From: Firmicutes bacterium UBA4882
GTDB taxonomy: Bacteria > Bacillota > UBA4882
Length of the DNA: 16,786 nt
Reading direction: 5' to 3'
NCBI GenBank assembly: GCA_002399265.1
Contig: DHDG01000004.1
Span: forward strand, 8,466 to 25,251
The position numbers and the translations under genes were made by a program. Each line of letters opens with the position of its first letter. The stretch's first letter is position 1. Below, piece by piece: positions 13,280 to 16,786 of this stretch. Under the pieces are notes generated by a model, which was given only the letters and a program-made list of their open reading frames with translations, was not told the DNA's origin and made no database searches.

Positions 13280-14254
13280 TCAGAACATCTTCCGCCTGGC
13301 CATGAGATAGGCAACCGTGCCTGAAATGCCAAACGAGATCAACATAATGATGCTAAAAGCAAACGGTGTTTTGTCAAACGGTAAAGGTACATTCATGCCA
13401 AAAAAGCTGGAAACCATGGTGGGGATGGAAAGTACGATCGTGACAGAGGTCAGGAACTTCATCACGATGTTAACATTGTTTGATATGACAGACGCAAAAG
13501 CATCCATCATGCTGCTCAAGATGTCACTGTGAATCTGACACATTTCCATGGCCTGCTTATTTTCAATAATGACATCCTCCAACAACTCTTCATCATCCGG
13601 ATACATTTGTAATACCTGTGAGGTTTCGATTGCCTCAGGATCAATCCTCATCAGCCGCGAACGAAGCAGTTTTTCCATGACATACTCGTTGGATCGCAGA
13701 GAGGTGTTGAAATAGACAAGACTCTTCTCTAAACTCAATAGCTTAATGAGTTCTTCGTTTTTCATCGAACGATGCAGCTTTTTCTCGACTTCGTCGGTTT
13801 GTTTATCAATCTGACGTAAATCCCTCAGATATTGGGTGGCGGTCTTGAAAAGCAATTGCAGTAAGAAACGGGTGCGTTTTTTGGTATTTAAGCCGCGCAG
13901 TCTGGTTTCGACGAGTTCATCTAATAATGGGTTTTGTTTGAGACAGACAGTAATAAAATTGTCATTGGTAACAATGATACCAAATGGGATCGTATCATAG
14001 AGCACTGTTGAACTGTCGTTCAGCATAATGGGAACATTGATAATGATAAGCACCTGTCCCTCATCTGATTCGATTCGGGAGCGCTCTTCCGGGTCAAGGG
14101 GTGCTTTCAGAAAATCCGGATCGGCTCCGGTAGCTTTGCGGACGGTTTCAAGTTCTTCTTCTGAAGGGTTAACCAGCGAAATCCAAGTCCCTTTGGTGCA
14201 GATGTCATCAACCTGAGTAAGGTCGTCATTGACAGAAAGAAATACCCGCAACAT
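13280..14254 (-). CDS. corA: CorA-family divalent cation transporter
   Basis: A 324-residue protein of the CorA family of Mg2+ (or related metal) channels. Seen: a soluble N-terminal domain, a long charged helical stalk (about 130-265), transmembrane helix 1 at about 265-285, the signature GMN at residues 286-288 (in FFGMNVPLPF), helix 2 at about 298-318 and a basic C-terminal end (ARRKMF). Known: five subunits form the pore and GMN is the selectivity loop. Start is ATG at 14254 with AAAGGAG 9 nt upstream; the start codon lies in a hairpin (see the entry at 14245-14282). Transcribed alone from the promoter at 14500-14528 through a long leader. Substrate could be Mg2+, Co2+ or Ni2+; the leader layout favours regulation by a metal. 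Confidence 0.93.
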   Translation of the reverse strand: MLRVFLSVNDDLTQVDDICTKGTWISLVNPSEEELETVRKATGADPDFLKAPLDPEERSRIESDEGQVLIIINVPIMLNDSSTVLYDTIPFGIIVTNDNFITVCLKQNPLLDELVETRLRGLNTKKRTRFLLQLLFKTATQYLRDLRQIDKQTDEVEKKLHRSMKNEELIKLLSLEKSLVYFNTSLRSNEYVMEKLLRSRLMRIDPEAIETSQVLQMYPDDEELLEDVIIENKQAMEMCQIHSDILSSMMDAFASVISNNVNIVMKFLTSVTIVLSIPTMVSSFFGMNVPLPFDKTPFAFSIIMLISFGISGTVAYLMARRKMF

Positions 14255-14282
14255 TTGGATCGACTCCTTTCAATGTTGCGGG
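14245..14282 (-). promoter_or_regulatory. Hairpin burying the corA ribosome binding site and start codon
   Basis: In the corA mRNA, CCCGCAACAT (14282-14273) is a perfect complement of ATGTTGCGGG (14254-14245). The 18-nt loop between them carries AAAGGAG, and the 3' arm begins with the corA AUG itself. The 5' arm is also complementary to an upstream segment (14398-14388, TTGCGGGCAAA against TTTGCCCGCAA at 14286-14276, 11 bp). The two pairings share bases 14276-14282 and so exclude each other: one hides the start, the other frees it. Confidence 0.75.
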
Positions 14283-14499
14283 CAAAATCAGCACTTAAAG
14301 ATTCGTTATTAAGACATAGTTTAATAACCGGTTTTAGTCCGGTATTTCAAAAACATGTCTCGCAAGCGGCTCGGAAAATGGCGTGAATTTGCCCGCAATG
14401 TTAATAAATGAGTGCATTTTCGACTACTGCCGGGGTCACCTTCCATTTATCCTCACCTGCCTTCGCTTTTCATATTTTATTAAAGAAGCTTCTGCTTTA
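14255..14499 (-). ncRNA. Structured corA leader, candidate metal-sensing riboswitch
   Basis: About 240 nt separate the promoter from corA, with no ORF of note. Within it two nested helices are clear on the minus strand: AGACAT (14360-14355) with ATGTCT (14317-14312), enclosing ACCGG (14343-14339) with CCGGT (14331-14327). Upstream comes AGGTGAGG, then CACGCCA, and downstream AGTGCT; these fragments occur in the same order in M-box (ykoK) Mg2+ riboswitches, but the stretches between them do not match the consensus I recall. The 3' end holds the alternating anti-sequestor and sequestor arms. I call it a regulatory leader with good confidence and an M-box relative only tentatively. The remainder up to 14600 contains the promoter and a CGCTCGGAGG-type direct repeat but no gene. 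Confidence 0.55.
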
Positions 14500-14528
14500 T
14501 TTATAACCTTTATTGGGACGAAAGTCAA
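14500..14528 (-). promoter_or_regulatory. Sigma-A promoter of corA
   Basis: The minus strand shows TTGACT (14528-14523), a 17-nt spacer and TATAAA (14505-14500). The predicted start near 14493 gives a leader of about 240 nt, unusually long, which fits leader-mediated control. Confidence 0.75.
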
Positions 14529-14600
14529 TGCACGTAGGCACCCGAGCGCCTCCGAGCGATAGGCAGCACTCAATTCCCGACACCCGCATGCCTAGCTGAC

Positions 14601-15389
14601 TCAGCCGCCGATTTTTTCTCCGCACAGAGGGGGACAAGCCGTAAAAACCTCACTAATTTCTATCAGGCCGCGGCTGTTTCTGAGTGGGTGGAACTTCCCT
14701 TTGAGCTGGTAAGCCACATTGTCAGCAGACAGAACGCAGACCGCAACAGACTGCCCATCAGCAGGGCGCGTGGGCAGATGGGAAAGCGAAAATAAAATGG
14801 TCCGGCGATCGGGTGCGATCATCGGAAAGGCGGGAAAAGCTAACGGATACCCGTCTCCTCCCACAAATGCCAGTGTCTTGATTGAATCGGACTTATTCAG
14901 GCGGCGAAATACAGAAATTGGCATGGCCGTCGCCGCTTTGCTGCTTCTGGAATGGCAAAGCCTGAGCTGAATCAGTTTCTTAAGATATTTCGATCCGTTA
15001 GTTAGGGTCATTGTCCAGGACTTGACATAGTTAAGGCGTCCGGCATTACGGTAACCTTGCCAGTCTGCGCTGTTGCTACAGACTGGAATGCTGTTTTTTT
15101 GGAGCGCTTCCATATACTGGCCGGACTCCTCAAATCCATCAAAGTCACAAATGGCCATACCGCATTGAGTTCTGTCCAGGACCGCCAAAAGGCCAGCCCG
15201 CGGAACAGTTTGCAAATTGCGTTTGCTTTTCCACATTAGGTACTCGCCAAAGATGGCAGTGCTGCGATCCCAGCTTTCCAGTGAAAAAACCGGTATGATA
15301 TTGGGGGTCTGAGCCGTATCAAGGGTAGCCATAAATTTACTGGATGATCGGTTGTTAAGCAACGATGTGAAATACTCACTAAATTCCAA
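14601..15389 (-). CDS. Pyridoxamine 5'-phosphate oxidase-like (FMN split-barrel) protein
   Basis: A 262-residue protein with the split-barrel pattern of the PNPOx-like superfamily: KFMATLDTAQTPNIIPVFS as the first strands, FGEYLMWKSKRNLQ as the flavin-contact segment, then AGLLAVLD and CDFDGFEESGQYMEAL. A second, weaker barrel-like half (from about residue 150, SIKTLAFVGGDGYPLAFPAF) suggests two fused domains. Function is not fixed by sequence; members bind FMN, F420 or haem, so substrate is unknown. The start is TTG at 15389, the only plausible one after an in-frame stop at 15410-15408, with AAAGGGA about 10 nt upstream. A TTGACC box lies near 15430-15440 but without a convincing -10. No terminator was seen downstream; the gene stands alone upstream of the corA promoter. 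Confidence 0.75.
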   Translation of the reverse strand: MEFSEYFTSLLNNRSSSKFMATLDTAQTPNIIPVFSLESWDRSTAIFGEYLMWKSKRNLQTVPRAGLLAVLDRTQCGMAICDFDGFEESGQYMEALQKNSIPVCSNSADWQGYRNAGRLNYVKSWTMTLTNGSKYLKKLIQLRLCHSRSSKAATAMPISVFRRLNKSDSIKTLAFVGGDGYPLAFPAFPMIAPDRRTILFSLSHLPTRPADGQSVAVCVLSADNVAYQLKGKFHPLRNSRGLIEISEVFTACPPLCGEKIGG

Positions 15390-15494
15390 AAGGAAGTCAT
15401 CCCTTTCTTAGATCCTGACACTTTATTCGGTGGTCAAAACTATAGAATTCGACGTTGCACCAGCCATTCCTTTACCCGTATTGGAGGCGGTGCG

Positions 15495-15617
15495 GTGGCG
15501 ACTGCAGCAGCTGCGGTAAATCCGGCGGTTGATCAAGGCCGATACGCCTGGTGCTGCGCTAGTTTAGAGCTCCGCGACCGCCTGGGTCTTACAGCGCAGG
15601 AAAACAATACCGCATAG
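15495..15617 (+). CDS. Possible small protein of 40 residues
   Basis: A GTG at 15495 sits 7 nt after TTGGAGG (15481-15487) and opens 40 codons ending at a TAG at 15615-15617, 28 nt before the HD-domain gene. The peptide begins MATAAAAVNPAVDQG and contains a WCC motif in the middle. It is too short to recognise and carries no transmembrane segment. The ribosome binding site and operon-like spacing are the only support. Confidence 0.35.
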   Translation: MATAAAAVNPAVDQGRYAWCCASLELRDRLGLTAQENNTA

Positions 15618-15645
15618 CGAAAGTGTTAATGCGGGGGTGCCGGAA

Positions 15646-16218
15646 ATGTGGCGAGATCGTTTGTTGGAGTTGTTCGACAATGAAAACTACGATTTTAAGG
15701 ATGGTCAGGAACATTGCTTTCGCGTTTATCATATGACTCTGGCACTAGGTTGTAACATGTTGCTTGATGAGGAAGTTGTGTTTGCCGCGGCAATGATGCA
15801 CGATTTCAAGCCGTTCCTGTCAGACAGAGGAGATGGGAGCAACAGAATTGAGGCTGCCGTCGAGGCAGTGATCGCTTTTCTCGTTGAGGAAGGATTCCCG
15901 ATTCTTAAGACGGACGCATTGCGCGAGATCTTGCTGGGTAATACCAGCGCCTGTCATGAGGCCGCCCTGCTGCATGATGCCAATCTGTTAGACGGCATCG
16001 GTGCGATCGGTCTTGCCCGGGAATTGTCAGCTATGAAGCGCTCGCCGAACGGTCTGGACGATGCGCTGGCAATGCTGGAGAAGCGCTTACTGGACGGTAC
16101 AGATGTTTTTCTGACAACGCAAGCAAGAAAGAACGCCAAGGAGCGCTTGGAAGAGTTGGAGCTGTTTCTGCAGTATCTAGCGGAGGAGAGAGCGGTAGGG
16201 ATGGAACGTGTGGAGTGA
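15646..16218 (+). CDS. HD-domain phosphohydrolase
   Basis: A 190-residue metal-dependent hydrolase of the HD superfamily. Probable ligands in order: H23 (in EHCFRVYHM), the H51-D52 doublet (AAMMHDF) and D111 (LLHDANLLDGIGAIGLAR). The last segment matches the DADRLDAIGAIGIAR pattern of YedJ/YpgQ-like HD proteins, which act on nucleotides or similar phosphoesters; the exact substrate cannot be read. Helical throughout, no signal or membrane segment, so cytoplasmic. The start chosen is ATG at 15646, with GGGGGTG about 6 nt upstream; GTG at 15637 would add three residues but overlaps that site. It follows the possible 40-codon ORF and is terminated by the hairpin at 16324-16356. Confidence 0.85.
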   Translation: MWRDRLLELFDNENYDFKDGQEHCFRVYHMTLALGCNMLLDEEVVFAAAMMHDFKPFLSDRGDGSNRIEAAVEAVIAFLVEEGFPILKTDALREILLGNTSACHEAALLHDANLLDGIGAIGLARELSAMKRSPNGLDDALAMLEKRLLDGTDVFLTTQARKNAKERLEELELFLQYLAEERAVGMERVE

Positions 16219-16323
16219 AAGCGCACCCGGGTGCTGCTGTTGGAACTAAGAGATGTGATCAATCAAGCCTATGAATTACTGTGCATCTGACGGGATGCTA
16301 TTCATAATGCGTCTCTTGAGTTG

Positions 16324-16356
16324 AAAAGGCCGCAGAGAATGTCTCTACGGCCTTTT
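16324..16356. terminator. Bidirectional terminator between HD gene and glnA
   Basis: AAAAGGCCG (16324-16332) pairs with CGGCCTTTT (16348-16356), and AGAGA pairs with TCTCT inside after one mismatch. The stem ends in T-runs on both strands (CCTTTTGTTTTG on plus), which suits the convergent arrangement. Confidence 0.85.
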
Positions 16357-16423
16357 GTTTTGTGCGTACTTGGCATTTGCTTACTTGTGCATTTTGTGCG
16401 CCCTCGCGCATCTTCCGCGCCTC

Positions 16424-16786
16424 TTATAGATCGTAATACGTCGCCACTTCATACGGATTCGGGCGGGCATCGATCTGGCGGGACTCTGCGAGTTTAGTCT
16501 CAATCCACTTCTCAATCAGTTTCTCCGGGAACACGCCGCCTGTGGTCAGGAAGGCATGATCGGCTGCCAGAGCGTTCAGAGCTTCTTCAACATTGTGTGG
16601 TAGCGATTTAATCTTGTCACGTTCTGCCGGCGGGAGCTCGAAGATGTTGATATCATAGGGTCCGAATCCTTCGGCGACCGGGTCAATTTTATTCTTAATA
16701 CCGTCGATCGCAGCCATCAGGATGCCGGCATACGCCAGATACGGGTTACAGGTGGCGTCGGATGAACGGAACTCAAAACGTTTGTT
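16424..16786 (-). CDS. glnA: Glutamine synthetase, type I, C-terminal part (runs off right edge)
   Basis: The last 120 residues of glutamine synthetase, which makes glutamine from glutamate, ammonia and ATP. Seen: KRFEFRSSDATCNPYLAYAG at the edge (the family pattern E-x-R-xx-D-xxx-NPYLA with the active-site Arg region), LMAAIDGIKNKIDP, then NIFELPPAE, EEALNALAADHAFL, and the typical ending PNPYEVATYYDL. Aligned to enteric GSI, NLYDLPPEE there becomes NIFELPPAE here, so the adenylylated Tyr of the enteric enzymes is Phe. The gene reads toward the bidirectional terminator and its promoter is outside the window. The N-terminal part and class (GSI-alpha or beta) cannot be judged. Confidence 0.95.
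   Translation of the reverse strand, partial: NKRFEFRSSDATCNPYLAYAGILMAAIDGIKNKIDPVAEGFGPYDINIFELPPAERDKIKSLPHNVEEALNALAADHAFLTTGGVFPEKLIEKWIETKLAESRQIDARPNPYEVATYYDL

Noticed and set aside
1..16786. CRISPR arrays, tRNA or rRNA genes, insertion sequences
   Set aside because: No regularly spaced repeats, cloverleaf-like segments, rRNA-like stretches or transposase motifs were found on reading either strand.

Overview
The window looks like chromosomal DNA of a diderm Firmicute, most likely one of the Negativicutes (Sporomusaceae-like). This is inferred from gene content. The promoters have sigma-A spacing (TTGACA-17-TAATAT), the ribosome binding sites are strong and Gram-positive in type (GGAGGTGATG), TTG and GTG starts are common, and DegV-family genes are present. 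Alongside these sits a type IV secretion (T4SS) operon encoding VirB9 and VirB10 homologues, which form an outer-membrane-spanning core and only make sense in a cell with an outer membrane.

Layout. Positions 1-1957 (minus): a winged-helix regulator fused to an M29-aminopeptidase-like domain with apparently lost metal ligands, translationally coupled (ATGA overlap) to an N6-adenine DNA methyltransferase that runs off the left edge. Positions 2210-3833 (minus): an intact degV gene, a degV paralogue wrecked by two deletions and a stop, and a small two-helix membrane protein gene. Positions 3871-3961: back-to-back sigma-A promoters. Positions 3995-13010 (plus): a tightly packed operon of ten genes, in order a signal-peptide membrane protein, VirB2-like pilin, VirB3/TraL-like, VirB4/TraC ATPase, VirB5/TrbJ-like, VirB6/TrbL-like, VirB8/TraE-like, VirB9/TraK-like, VirB10/TraB-like and an unknown exported protein. 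Positions 13011-13279: hairpins and terminators. Positions 13280-14528 (minus): a CorA-type transporter gene behind a 240-nt structured leader. Positions 14601-15389 (minus): a PNPOx-fold protein. Positions 15495-16218 (plus): a possible 40-codon ORF and an HD-domain hydrolase. Positions 16424-16786 (minus): the C-terminal end of glutamine synthetase.

How the genes work together. The T4SS operon encodes pilin, inner-membrane channel, energising ATPase and trans-envelope core in the canonical virB2-B3-B4-B5-B6-B8-B9-B10 order. The last three also match the traE-traK-traB order of F-type systems. No relaxase, coupling protein (VirD4/TraD), VirB11 ATPase, VirB1 lytic enzyme, integrase or attachment site is visible. 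The operon is bounded by a promoter, terminators and ordinary chromosomal genes. It may be an orphan envelope-spanning T4SS (DNA uptake, DNA release or effector export) rather than part of a self-transmissible element, unless the missing genes lie elsewhere in the genome.

The strongest regulatory signal is in the corA leader: three complementary segments give two mutually exclusive pairings, one of which buries the corA ribosome binding site and start codon in a perfect 10-bp hairpin. This is the layout of a translational riboswitch.
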